Source of the DNA: Kryptolebias marmoratus
Taxonomy: Eukaryota > Chordata > Actinopteri > Cyprinodontiformes > Rivulidae
Length of the DNA: 64,000 nucleotides
Direction of reading: 5' to 3'
Assembly (NCBI RefSeq): GCF_001649575.2
Contig: NC_051436.1
Span: 7,912,275-7,976,274, forward strand
Position numbers and translations under genes: made by a program. The number at the start of each line of letters is the position of its first letter. Within the stretch, counting starts at the first letter, position 1. The notes below the pieces were generated by a model. It saw only the letters and a program-made list of their open reading frames with translations. It did no database searches and was not told the origin of the DNA. Below, one piece after another: positions 24,985 to 35,540 of the stretch.

Positions 24985-25350
24985 TTTAAATAATTTTATG
25001 GTATGGCTTGAGATGACGTCTTTCAAAGTGTGCTAAATCGCCGTATATTGAGAAATAGTTTGGACAGGTATTGGCTGATGGAAAAACGGTCCTCAGTAAC
25101 TGCCTGAGATTATGTGGAAAACACAGGTTCAAGTAGAAGCTTGCTGGATGGAGGACTCGGCGGTTTGTGTCTGAGAGCCGAAATGGGGCGTGACGCATTG
25201 TATCCCGCTCCATCGAGGAGCATTGCTTTTTCGCCGTCTCCCTGGAAACCATAACTGCTCTGTCACTGGCGGGCAGCCCGTCATGGATTCAGGTGCAAAT
25301 GCGAGCATCTTCATGTGAAAAGCCAATGCACAGTAGAAACAGTGGGGGGG
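24985..25350. promoter_or_regulatory. Candidate conserved noncoding element with X-box
   Basis: Complex sequence with more CpG than its flanks. Includes GTCTCCCTGGAAACC at 25236-25250, which fits the RFX X-box pattern of two half-sites. No frame of coding character crosses the block. Conservation is assumed, not seen. Confidence 0.3.
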
Positions 25351-26730
25351 TTGCAAATGGCTCTGAAGTCTGCAGGCTTAAAAGTGTTGATAACTGCGGA
25401 TTAGCTCTGCCTTCTCCCTCAGGCAGCTTGACAACAGTGTGGTCTCTGCCTCTGTTTCAGCCTCCCCCACTGCTGTGTTAGGATACATGCATGCATTTGT
25501 GCAAAAAGCATCTGAATGATGTTTATATTTGGACTGAATAAATGACAAGTATGGGCCTGAATTGAAGACTACATCAACAATGTAGTCTGTTCTTTAATCA
25601 TATAAATGCCTTTTAATCTTTTGTCTGATTCCAAGAAAAAAAGCCAGTATGTAAACTTATTTAGAGAGACAGAAATGTTGCTAAGTTTCTGCAGAAAAGA
25701 TGTTTATCAAATATCTTGCCTGTCATAGATGCCTCTTTCAGTGACCTCACTTAGGAGAAAAAGAAGTTTAATTTGGACCGGATCAATGAGCTAATGGCTA
25801 GTTCAAGCAAGATGACTGTCTTAAATACAATTTTTGGAACTGGGGTTTTTTAGTTTATAAGAATACCGTTTTATAAACCTTTACAAAATTTACACGGTGA
25901 CTCCAGCAGAAATATTGTGGTAACCTGCATGGGTGCCTGATTGTTTAGAAAAAGGGGGAAACAAAGACAAAGGGCCAGAATAAACAGGTCGGTGTTGTGG
26001 AAATCGTATCATAAAAGGTGTTTGTTCTTTTTGTTTTTACACAAACAATGGCTAAATGCTGATATCTAAACCGATGTAGGTATTTACAAAAATGTCCCTT
26101 TTAGTCTACATTTAGTCCAGTTTTTACCTAGACTTCTGTTCAGCCTGAAACGCTCACACACCTGGATCAGGACCAAGTAAATGTCAGTTTAAAAGCTCTA
26201 TAAAATGAATGTTTCCTAATTATTTCTTTTAGAAACTTGGGGAGAGCTTGGGTTTTTAATTAGAATAATATCATTATAGGTTTTTACTTCATTCTGATTT
26301 GTAGTCATATATACACTTTTAAGATTTGAACAGCTTTAGCTTTGTTTTACATCTCCACAGCTGAATGCTGTATGATTAGAGGATACCGATGTTCTGCTGA
26401 GTTGGACTGAACCTGAAATCTGAGGGAAAGGGTTGTAGAATGTAGCAATTTATTTTTAATATATATTAAAATTTGTAACTAATAAAGTTAGACCTGCTTT
26501 TGTCTTATTGCCGTCAATGATAACATGTTTTTCAGTCAAAAAAACAAAAAGGTTAGTTTGCACCCACACTTTAGAAAAAAGGGGAGCAGCTGCTAGGACT
26601 GCTACAGCTAGCTGCTGCTGCTGGTTTTTGCACTTACAAAGAACAGAATTCTATGTAAATAACAGTGAGTTGTTAAATGGATGGCGACGTAGCGATTTAT
26701 AAATTAGTGTTCATGTAAAGTGTTAATAAA
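25351..26730. other. Gene-free stretch
   Basis: AT-rich with no repeat I can name, apart from a GCTGCTGCTGCTGG run near 26611-26624. Confidence 0.55.
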
Positions 26731-26739
26731 TGTTTGGAC

Positions 26740-26910
26740 TTGATTTTGCTCAGACTAGCCATTTGCTCAAAAGTCTGGTCAAAATTAAATTGTTTGGAAA
26801 AATAATTTAATTTTGACCAGAGGTCATTCAAAGAGCTATCTACAACAGGTTAGACATTATTTAATAACCTTTTCACAGAAATCCAAAGATTTGAACTATT
26901 GCTTGAAGAA
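26740..26910 (+). repeat. Repeat family B, copy 1, with perfect palindrome
   Basis: Carries the family phrases CAGACTAGCCATT, TTCAAAGAGCTATCTACAAC, AACCTTTTCACAGAA and AAAGATTTGAACTAT, shared with sites at 47.9, 56.9 and 62.6 kb. An 18-bp inverted repeat lies inside it. Confidence 0.6.
26774..26821. repeat. Perfect 18-bp inverted repeat, 12-base loop
   Basis: Left arm 26774-26791 TCTGGTCAAAATTAAATT; right arm 26804-26821 is its exact reverse complement. Confidence 0.92.
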
Positions 26911-27554
26911 ATTTCTTTTTTTTTCTCCCCCCCAAAAACACTTTCTTTAAACTTAATAAATGACCATATTTTTAAACCTAAAGTTTGTCCAAAACAAACA
27001 AACAAAAGTACAAATGGATAAAATTATAGAAACAACTCAGGTTTTCCAATAAGTGTGATAACTGATTGCACTTCTGCTTGGTTGCTTCTGGGCGTGCTCT
27101 GTGAGATCAGAGATGTCCCTCTCCAAACACTTTGAATCTCATCGATCATTTTGAGCACTTTCCATAAAGAGAAGATACCCTAATAATCATGCACATAATA
27201 AACAACTTAATTTTCATTAAGCCTCTTCACGCTATATGGTAAATTTTTTTTTATGATCCTGTGATTAATATTCCCAGCTGACTATACTTAAAGAGGAGCA
27301 TAGGGATTACATGCAGAACTCTCTAAGCAGTGAAGGAACAGCCAGACTAAGAGCAGCAATAATGTTTGATAAAGCTGCAAAGAAAAATTAAATGGCAAAT
27401 TTGTGTTATGACAGCTGTCATAAACGGAATAAAAATACTTTGCTCTTTGGAATATTAACTTTCTGTTAAGGTTTTGTGTTGTTGAATTAGGTCTGTTTGC
27501 AACTAGATGCACTGTAAAACCAAGTAGTAGCAGACGAGCAATAATGTTTTTGGC

Positions 27555-27765
27555 AAAGCATTTCATGAACCACTAGATTTGAATGAATTTTCAGGAAATA
27601 ATCATTGGGTTTACATCTATAACTGATTAACCTTTGGAACAAACCCAATTCAAGACGGCTGCTACAGGCAACAGACCTAAGAAAAACACAAAAATAGCTA
27701 CAACTTTGTGAATTTTACAGATATTGAGTTAAAACATGGTGTGGTAGTAGCTGAGAATGATATCC
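27555..27765 (+). repeat. Repeat family A, copy 2
   Basis: Reads CATGAACCACTAG, TACATCTATAACTGATTAAC, CAAGACGGCTGCTACAG, TTTTACAGATATTGAG and GTGGTAGTAGCTGAGA in the same order as the other copies. Confidence 0.65.
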
Positions 27766-28222
27766 AGCTCTTAATCTGAGTTAAACTTAATTTTCAAGGT
27801 TTGACCAGAACACGTCCACGCAGATTTAGTCTAAAACTCTGGCGTGAAAGAGGGTGGGGGGGATATCCTTCCACAAACCTTCCACAATAGTTAATGAAGC
27901 GTGTGGATTTAAAGCGGTTTCTATGATGCAAAAGTCCAAAATTATTCTAAGATTGGGGTTCGACTCGCTCGGTGACACCCATTCTCTACAAGCTGCTTAG
28001 ATACCCCCCACCCCCCTCTTCATCCTGCAGTAATAATGCTTTGCAATGCCTGTTTTGCAGGGAAGAGGGGAAGTGAGCGGTAAATATTCTTTGACATTTG
28101 ACAAAACCGTGCACACAGACAAACACGAGCATACACAGAGATGGATCACAACCCCCACCGCTGTCGTCAAAATAATTCATTTTGGATTTCACAAATATGA
28201 CCCGTGATTGCCGGTTGTCAGC

Positions 28223-28247
28223 GGGGGTACGGGGGTGTGGGGGTGGG
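28223..28247 (+). other. Canonical G-quadruplex motif
   Basis: Four G runs of 5, 5, 5 and 3 separated by loops TAC, TGT and T. This meets the G3+N1-7 rule on the plus strand. Confidence 0.85.
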
Positions 28248-28460
28248 TCAGTCAGAGGCTGATACATGAAATGATTGGGAGAGTGCAGCGTGTTCCCATT
28301 ATCTTGTCCCTTGCATTGTAATTATCACTCGTGCTCTTTCTGCACCACTGCTCCCCATCTCTCTCCGCCATTGTAATTGTGATTGACTGGTGTGGCGGCC
28401 AAAACAGTGCAGTCTGAAAAGGCATCAGACCCACATCTCATAACTGCCCTGCCATTTGAT
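28240..28460. promoter_or_regulatory. Candidate conserved noncoding element
   Basis: Complex block with several ATT/TAAT cores (CATTGTAATTATCACTC, CCATTGTAATTGTGATTG), a pattern common in homeodomain-bound enhancers. It lies next to a G-quadruplex motif at 28223. Inference from composition only. Confidence 0.28.
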
Positions 28461-29930
28461 CTCCTCCTTCACACTGATTGCTCCTCCATCTCTCCATCCC
28501 TCTCGCTCGCTCGTTCTTTCTTTTTTTTTTTATTCAGGTTGAAGGGAAGTGGCAGCCAGACAATACGAAAACATGCTTGTAGATGAGTACAGATTCGACA
28601 TGCCAAAGGAATATTATTCAGTGTTTTTTCTATTTAGTGTGACTGAATATAATTACAGTTTATGTTCAATCCAAGCATGAATTGATAACGCTAGCTTTCC
28701 GTAGTGCTGAGCACAAAGTAGCTCTACTTGGAACCAAAGCTGTTACTAGGAAGAGACATTTTATTGAAATTTAACTGGGTATTGAATATAGGCACAATAA
28801 TGCAGATACACAGAGGTTTTAACCACCTCTAATTTTTCTATTTTTTTCTTCTAAAGAGGGTGGTTTTGCTTAATTGTTTAAGTTTTTTTCTGAAGGTCTT
28901 GGAAAGTTTTTCATTGGCTTCTTTTTTACCCATTGTCTGTCCAGTCCTACCTGACTAACATCATATTGTTGTCTGCGCTTAAACACCGATAAAAGTGGAC
29001 AAGTAGAGTACAAAATAAGTGTCTTGTCTAAAATGGAACATAACATAAATCAGAAATTCATGTCTTTTAAAAATAAGGGGGAAAAAAAGACCTGACACAA
29101 GAATTAAGAGATGCCTAATTCATTGATCATTACTGTAATTTAGCTAATAGCTCTTTGCAAATCACCTTGTTAGTTCTAATATTTTATGTCAAACTGTTTT
29201 CTGTTTGTTATAGATTAAACTAAATAAATGGAGAGGGGAAGAAATGTTCAACACAGGGTGCTGGTAATGTGTTTTTTATTTATTTATTTATTTTAACTAG
29301 CCAGGTAGCTAATAGCTGGCTATTTATATTTTAGTAATTTTCTAGCTTAAGATTTGATTTGACGGTAGCTCTTTGCTAAGTTGTTTTTTGTGTGTGTGTG
29401 TTGACACAACATTGATTTATTCCTTGTTTTAGAAACCTTTTTAATGCCTGAACACATGTTCAAAACAATCGTATTCCTCTGAATACGGTCTGGATTAGCC
29501 AAAGTACTGGCTAACTAGTGTCTGATATTAACACTTTGTCACAAAGATACAAATCTTTCTTATTGAACTTTTGAAAAATGTAAAAAATAACATTATTTGA
29601 CAGACAAAATAATATTTTAGCACCAATGAGGTGATTCCCAAAGAGCTATTAGCCCAAAGGATTGACATAGAGTTGATCAACTGAAGACTGATGCAGCTCT
29701 CAAATAATGTGTCAAGTGTTTTTTTTTTTCTTTTGTCTTGAGTCTTACTGACATGACCTTCAGATACGGTTAATTGGCTGTATATAGTTTTTTCTTCTTC
29801 TTCTTGTTTTGTCCTCCACATGTCCACTTGTCTTGTGAAGTTGTCATGTACAAGGTCTGAACAGAAAATGGGTAAAAAAAAAAAGCTGCCACATTTCAAA
29901 GAAAAAGTTTAAAACACTTTCAGAAAACTT
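28461..29930. other. Gene-free stretch
   Basis: AT-rich sequence with short TTTA and TG runs near 29276 and 29390 and no gene or repeat that I can name. Confidence 0.55.
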
Positions 29931-29934
29931 GAAG

Positions 29935-30045
29935 AGCCATTGATCATGGCCACTTTTCAAAAGACTATAAGTACATTTGGCCTCTTTTAAACAAAGCATA
30001 CAGAAATTAAAGGGTGACTCAAGTCTTTTGCACCGTACTGTTCAA
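29935..30045. mobile_element. Possible Tc1/mariner-like terminal fragment
   Basis: GGGTGACTCAAGTCTTTTGC followed by ACCGTACTGTT resembles a terminal inverted repeat phrase seen in fish Tc1-like elements, recalled from general knowledge. No transposase and no matching second end was found, so this is weak. Confidence 0.25.
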
Positions 30046-30661
30046 TCTTTCAAATAAAATTTTTGGCAGCAAGGTTCCATGGGGTTTTGAAATGCCAGAC
30101 AGTCTTGCTCTGCGACAGGTCTGAATGATACACCTTGTCAGAGGTGTCAGAGGGGGAAGTTCATCAGCAGCCACTGAGAGTGCCATCGATTGAGCTGCCC
30201 TGAGCCCAGTCAGGTAATGGATTGGATTTATTCCTCTTTGGATAAGGCCTGTGTACACACATGCATGAAGACGGCCACACCTGCATACAAATCTCACACT
30301 CCTCTCTTAGCACATCTGTGTGTGTATTTGACACAGTTGCAAAAATACACACACATGCACTGCATGATGTTTGTCTACACAACTTGTCTGAAAACTTGTG
30401 ACATGCTGCAGACATTGTGACAGTTGGGTTCAGATGCAGTGATTTATTGTCAGCAGCTGCATGGAAAGGGGGAGAAAAAAACAAGACAAGGAGATGGTAC
30501 TCTGACAAATGTCCTGATATCTATCAGACATCTGTCTGTGCTTATTTTAGGAGTGAGAGATGAGTATCATCAAATCTATATTTTAGAGGAGGAAAATGGA
30601 TCAGAACTGATGGAAGATGTCTTTCTTGTTGAAGAGTTGCTGCAGCCCAACTGTTGCATCA

Positions 30662-30662
<1 letters not shown>

Positions 30663-30701
<39 letters not shown>
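30663..30701. repeat. TTA trinucleotide microsatellite
   Basis: About 13 perfect units. The leucine run it creates in an open frame at 30424-30723 is an artefact. Confidence 0.9.
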
Positions 30702-30702
<1 letters not shown>

Positions 30703-31044
30703 TTTTTGTTCAATGTGGTCTAGCTTTCTGAAACAAATCTTATGCAAATCGCTATCTATCAATCATCGAGCAACATTTCAAGTACAATTATGATTGCTAG
30801 AGTAAACAAATTAGAAGATCTAAAAGCCTCAGTTAAAGAGGCATTCTGCTAGCTTTTAAAAACAATAGTTATAAATGTATTTCAGAAAAATATGCACTGA
30901 TGAACAAAGAGCTAATTGGACAAATCTTATAGTTGTTGCCTGTAATGATTATCTGAATTGTAATATTGTACAGGAAATGCTTTCAGTCCATTCCTCACTG
31001 TACTTCCTGGCAGTAAATGAATATTCAATTAGGAGGAACATGCA

Positions 31045-31330
31045 TCATCTGCTGCCTTTCATGCTAGAGTTTTAAATTAAGATAATCTTATGTTGAGAAA
31101 TGTAATAGCTGCTTTGGTCTGACCGTAATGTTGCACAAGATCGCGCAATATCATGCGAGATCTTGTGCAATCTATTCGTACTTGGTGCATGTTGTGAGTT
31201 TTTATCGGCCACAACCATATCAAATATTAGCTCAATATCTTGGTGGAGTTATAGTTATTTTTGTGTTTGCTGTGATTGATTACCTGTGGCAGCCATCTTG
31301 AATCAGGTTGGCTCTAAAAGTTAATCAGTT
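31045..31330 (-). repeat. Repeat family A, copy 3
   Basis: The minus strand carries CTACAACTGATTAACTTTTA, CAAGATGGCTGCCACAG, CACAAAAATAACTATAAC and GATATTGAGCTAATATTTGA. The plus-strand start shares CTAGAGTTTTAAATT and TGTTGAGAAATG with copy 1. Contains the hairpin at 31133-31168. Confidence 0.65.
31133..31168. repeat. Near-perfect 14-bp inverted repeat
   Basis: GCACAAGATCGCGC (31133-31146) against GCGAGATCTTGTGC (31155-31168), one mismatch, 8-base loop. It is part of family A copy 3. Confidence 0.85.
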
Positions 31331-32555
31331 GTAGATTAGGACTGGGCATTTTAAGAAAAAAACAGTCTTCAAGTTTGTTGGTAATTATTCGATTTTTATT
31401 TTCAAATGTTCACCCACCACCACATACCAGCCACCACTAAACACACAAGAGCAGTTTAAAGCAAATCATGTTTCTTACAATGCGTGCTTATTTTGTCCTT
31501 TACTCATACAGAGCAAATTATTATAAAACAACAAAAAAGTGAGCATTTTACCAAGTGCTAATGTCACTAGCTGCTTTATGATTTTGCTTAAAATATGACT
31601 TTGTCCACATGTTTGGGACTTGTGTTAATTTCAATTTACTCATCTGAAGTCTTGTAGCTGAAAAACCCTTGAATGAAACAAAGACTTAGGGTACAGAGAC
31701 GTGTACTGCAGCTAACTCTGCTAGCCGGGGATCTTTTCATTTTCTCTGGTCCAAGGGATCAACGTGGAGGGGGATGCACATAATCTGACAAGGAATATGA
31801 ACTCACTCATGACCATAGTTTCCACTTCATAATCCTTTAAAAAAGACAATTCCATTTTAACTTGACTTTGACTATTATAAACTCACTGTCCAGCCCTAAT
31901 GTTGATGTACATCCTGTGCTGATTATCTAAGATATTCATTGATATGTCCTGTTGTTCAGGAGATATTTTGCTAACTCTACAAATGAAGACTTATAATTTG
32001 CCATTTTTGTTTGTTCTATTTGTACTTCAGGGGATTGTGAGTAGATGTTAAGTAGTGCGAATGACAAACATCCTTTGTCTAATTAGGAAGTTTTTATTTG
32101 GTGACAGGAAAATCTATTCCAATAAAGAGTGAATTTACAGTCCTGGTAACTTTAATGATGCTTTTTAAAGCAGTGCATTATGTTTTTAGTCTACAGATGG
32201 CTGTGGTCAAAGTTTCAGCTGGTTCAGAACCTTGATGGCTCCTCCTAATGAGTCTGTGTGGCTAAAGCATCTGTCTGGTTGTCTAATGCAGCTCACCATG
32301 TGGAGAGTGTCATTTGCCGTCTGGCCTATAGCTGTACTCGAGTCTCTTACGGCAGGGTTGACATTGTAATTAGTTCAAAATCAAAGCGTCTCGAGGTTCG
32401 GCTCACTTTTTGGCTGACGACCACCTATCAAAAGTGCTTCTCTTCCAATACCCAGAGCGAAAAAAAACATGGTTCAGGCAGGGTTGTGATTGTAGCATAA
32501 CTGATGAAATATTGCATATCTTAGTGTCCAGAGGGATGGTTGTTGAAGGAAGGTT
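31331..32555. other. Gene-free stretch
   Basis: No gene, RNA gene or named repeat seen. Confidence 0.5.
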
Positions 32556-32559
32556 TTTA

Positions 32560-33065
32560 TAGATGTACTAAAGTTCCTGTAATGTCACAGCTGCAGGCCG
32601 CCCATTTGTGTAAAGACTTAATTTCATCCTCAATAATCCCACTCTGCATTATGTAAAATTGTTAGAGCTGAAATGAATGGTTCTAGTGTTTTTGAAACCT
32701 GAGCGAGTCAATGAAACTTCCTGCAGTTTGAGACTTTCCCTGGTCCACATACAGAATTCAAACTTTTCTAGTCAAGGGCTCTTCAGGCACCTTTTTAACT
32801 CCTATAGAAAGAAGAAAAACCAGGAGCAAATACAGGCAAATCGGCATAAAAGCTAATGAAGCACCCACGTACCCGCTGTTACAAGGTAATGAGTGTACTT
32901 AGCTCTAAGGGAAAGGACATCTCCAAAGGATTTTCAGTATGTGCCCACTTCCCCGAGTGCTTAATCATGGTGCTTGATTATGAGCAGCCATTAGAATCCT
33001 GTGAGTCAGCCCCACTTGTACACTGCAAGGAATTATGGTGTGCTTGATTGAATTTAACATTCTTT
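32560..33065. promoter_or_regulatory. Candidate conserved noncoding elements
   Basis: Two complex blocks: about 32585-32690 (TGCAGGCCGCCCATTTGTG, TTCATCCTCAATAATCCCAC) and about 32845-33060 (AAAGCTAATGAAGCACCCAC, GCTTAATCATGGTGCTTGAT, TATGAGCAGCCATTAGAATC). They contain many homeodomain-type ATTA/TAAT cores and no coding frame. Inferred from texture. Confidence 0.3.
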
Positions 33066-33639
33066 GCCTCTGGACTGTGAGAGCTTGCCAGAAGATGGAA
33101 ATAATAATAAAAAAAAGCCCTCGAAAGCCTTGTTGTATTATTGGTGTCGAACTTAAAAACAAGCAGCACAGCTTTGTTTGCTGTTTGCGTTTTGGCAGAT
33201 TCAAAGCACCTCTTAGGTCTACTCTCTCAATCTGATTCACACCGATCCAGCTGCAAATCCAGCACAAAGTACGAGCTCTTTGGTCGTTCTCAGTCCTCGT
33301 TCTGCATATTCAAACTCGTGCTACTTTTAGGACGAGTAGAAGAGATTTGCGGAAGTGTTCTTTTCAGCAGAGCAGGACAAATAGTCGTTTTGTATAAATG
33401 TAAAAATAAATTTTTGTTCCGTACCTCATATGAATATCAAGAACAAAATTTAGAATTTAATACAGCTTTCCCCTACTTCCATTTTAAATGAACTTAATTC
33501 GAAAAAATTGCATTTTTCTAAATAAACTGAAAACTTAGTGTCTAACCAATGTGCAGAATTTAAACTAACAATATAAAAATGAAGCATCTCCACCTCCTTC
33601 TGATGTTCAAATTTGACATTGGTATCACCTAGCCCTGTT

Positions 33640-34200
33640 CGTCTTTTAGAGAAATATCTCATGAACCACTGGACATATTTACATGAAACTGTCAGAAAAT
33701 AATCATTGGGTGTACATCTGCAACTGATTAAAGTGGGGGTCAACCATATTCAGGTTGGCCGCCACAGTAAACCGTTCTTAAAGAACACAAAATGCAAAAT
33801 TCATATTCCTGTCAATTTTACAGCTATTTTGCTAAGATTAAGTATGGTAGTAGCTGAGACTGAGTCACAACACACTGTCTGAGTGCTAGACATTGCATCT
33901 TCACTTAAAAACTTTGGCATTAAATGTTGGATCAACCCTATTTGTCTGTTAAAATATCTCACGATGCACTGAATGGATATAATGAAACTCTCTGTCATCA
34001 TTGCTTGTAGCTCTACAACTGATTAACTTTTTGGAGTCAACCCATTTTAAGATGAATGCCACAGCTAATCAACCTTACCAAACACAAAAATGGTTCTTAA
34101 TCAGTCAAATTGACAGATATTGAGCTAAAGTTTGATGTGATTAGTAGTTGAGTCATCCTCACAACACATACTCCGATCACTAACAGATCATGTAATATTG
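33640..34200 (+). repeat. Repeat family A, copies 4a and 4b in tandem
   Basis: Two head-to-tail units about 300 bp apart. The landmark ATCTCATGAACCACTGG at 33655 recurs as ATCTCACGATGCACTGA at 33954. GTACATCTGCAACTGATTAA near 33711 recurs as GTAGCTCTACAACTGATTAA near 34007. Both end in a variant of GTAGTAGCTGAGACTGAGTC and CACAACACA. Confidence 0.7.
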
Positions 34201-34569
34201 CGTAAGACTGCACTTATTCTTCACTTTTTTGTACAAGAATTGTCTCTAATTATTTAGGGCACAAAATTACATCAATGTTTGTATCATTTTTGCTTTGTAT
34301 TGATGCAAACCCAATTCAATGATAAATACACATCTGGCTGGACTGATTAATTGATTTTTAAAATAACACAAATAAAACAAACATTTTAATATCTTCAACT
34401 TCTGACCCTCTGAGCGTTGCTCATCTCTAGTAAGGACAGGTAAAAATCTCTTTGCCATTTTTAATCCTTTAATCACTCCTGTTTCCTCCCTCCGCCCTGT
34501 GATCTCGCTGTCCCTTTCTCCTTTGTCTCTCTTGTCGTGCCACTGTGTCACTGTGCACACCTGCTTCAT

Positions 34570-34705
34570 CCAGCTGTCAATTACAGCAAAGAATTATAGA
34601 CTGGCACACAATTAGGGGACGTCTCACGCACTGGCCCACGCTGGTAATGAGTTTCCCCAGTCATTGATCAAAGTCAAAACCACCCTAGACCAGTTTCCCA
34701 ATTAA
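34570..34705. promoter_or_regulatory. Candidate conserved noncoding element
   Basis: Dense block with CACACAATTAGGGGACG, GCTGGTAATGAGTTTCC and CCCAATTAATTTT, that is, several homeodomain-type ATTA sites. No coding frame. Inferred from texture. Confidence 0.3.
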
Positions 34706-35159
34706 TTTTTTTTAGATGGAGAGCATCTATGTCGAGCTGCCTTAGATTTTTAGTTTTATGTCCTCAATCTGTATTGACTGTACATGGAAAAGTGGCACAA
34801 ATTCTCATGCAAGGCAACACAAAATACAGTTTTAGGTGTTTTGATTTATTGTTGTTTTGAGGTCCGTATTGATGTATTTTTTTTTCTAATCCTATTAAAA
34901 CATGTTGCTCATAATTTTGAGGTCATAAAGACAAAAGTTGCTAAGAAAATAACTAGCTGGGCTGTGACTGTTGGAGACTGGATGGCAGCTCAGATTAGCA
35001 AGAAAATGTGCAGATGATCATACTCTTAAGTCAAGAATTTTTAAAAATGCATTTGCAAACAACATAACTACATTTACTGCTGTGACAAAACACATTTTAC
35101 ATCTGTGTGTTTTCTCCTGATCCTTTAAAGTCGTCTGACTCCTTCAGCTGTTGCCGCAG

Positions 35160-35540
35160 ATCATTTAATAAGAGCCCTCGTCTGAGCACGGCTGCATGTA
35201 CATCTACTTCTCATTATGCAAGTGTCAGGGCTTGAGCATTGGGCTTCCTGGCAAATAATACAGGAATGATATTGCTTGTTTGTTTTTTCGCTTCGATGTG
35301 AAATGTGCTGAAGCAGGACTGAAATGGGGGGAGCTGGGAGGGGCGGAGTGACAAAGAAAGTAAGGAACAAGCTGAGCATGGTCGCACACGGTGTTCAAAA
35401 CCAGTAGGCACAGGTTTCTGTGAGTGACAACCGGCAGATGGAAACCTCCCAGTCACACTGTCCTGACTCAATGAAATTGCCTCAGTAACACGACAACAGC
35501 CTCTGCCTTTTGCTCTTTGCAATATTCATCCGAGCATTTA
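35160..35540. promoter_or_regulatory. Candidate conserved noncoding element
   Basis: Higher-GC, complex sequence in an AT-rich setting, including CTTCTCATTATGCAAGTGTC, an octamer-like ATGCAAGT, and GGGAGGGGCGGAGTG, a GC-box-like site. No coding evidence. Confidence 0.25.

Noticed and set aside
27953..27965. GGGGTTCGACTCG as a tRNA or SINE B box
   Set aside because: No A box, cloverleaf or SINE body at the right distance.
30424..30723. 99-codon frame ending in a leucine run
   Set aside because: The leucines come from the TTA microsatellite.
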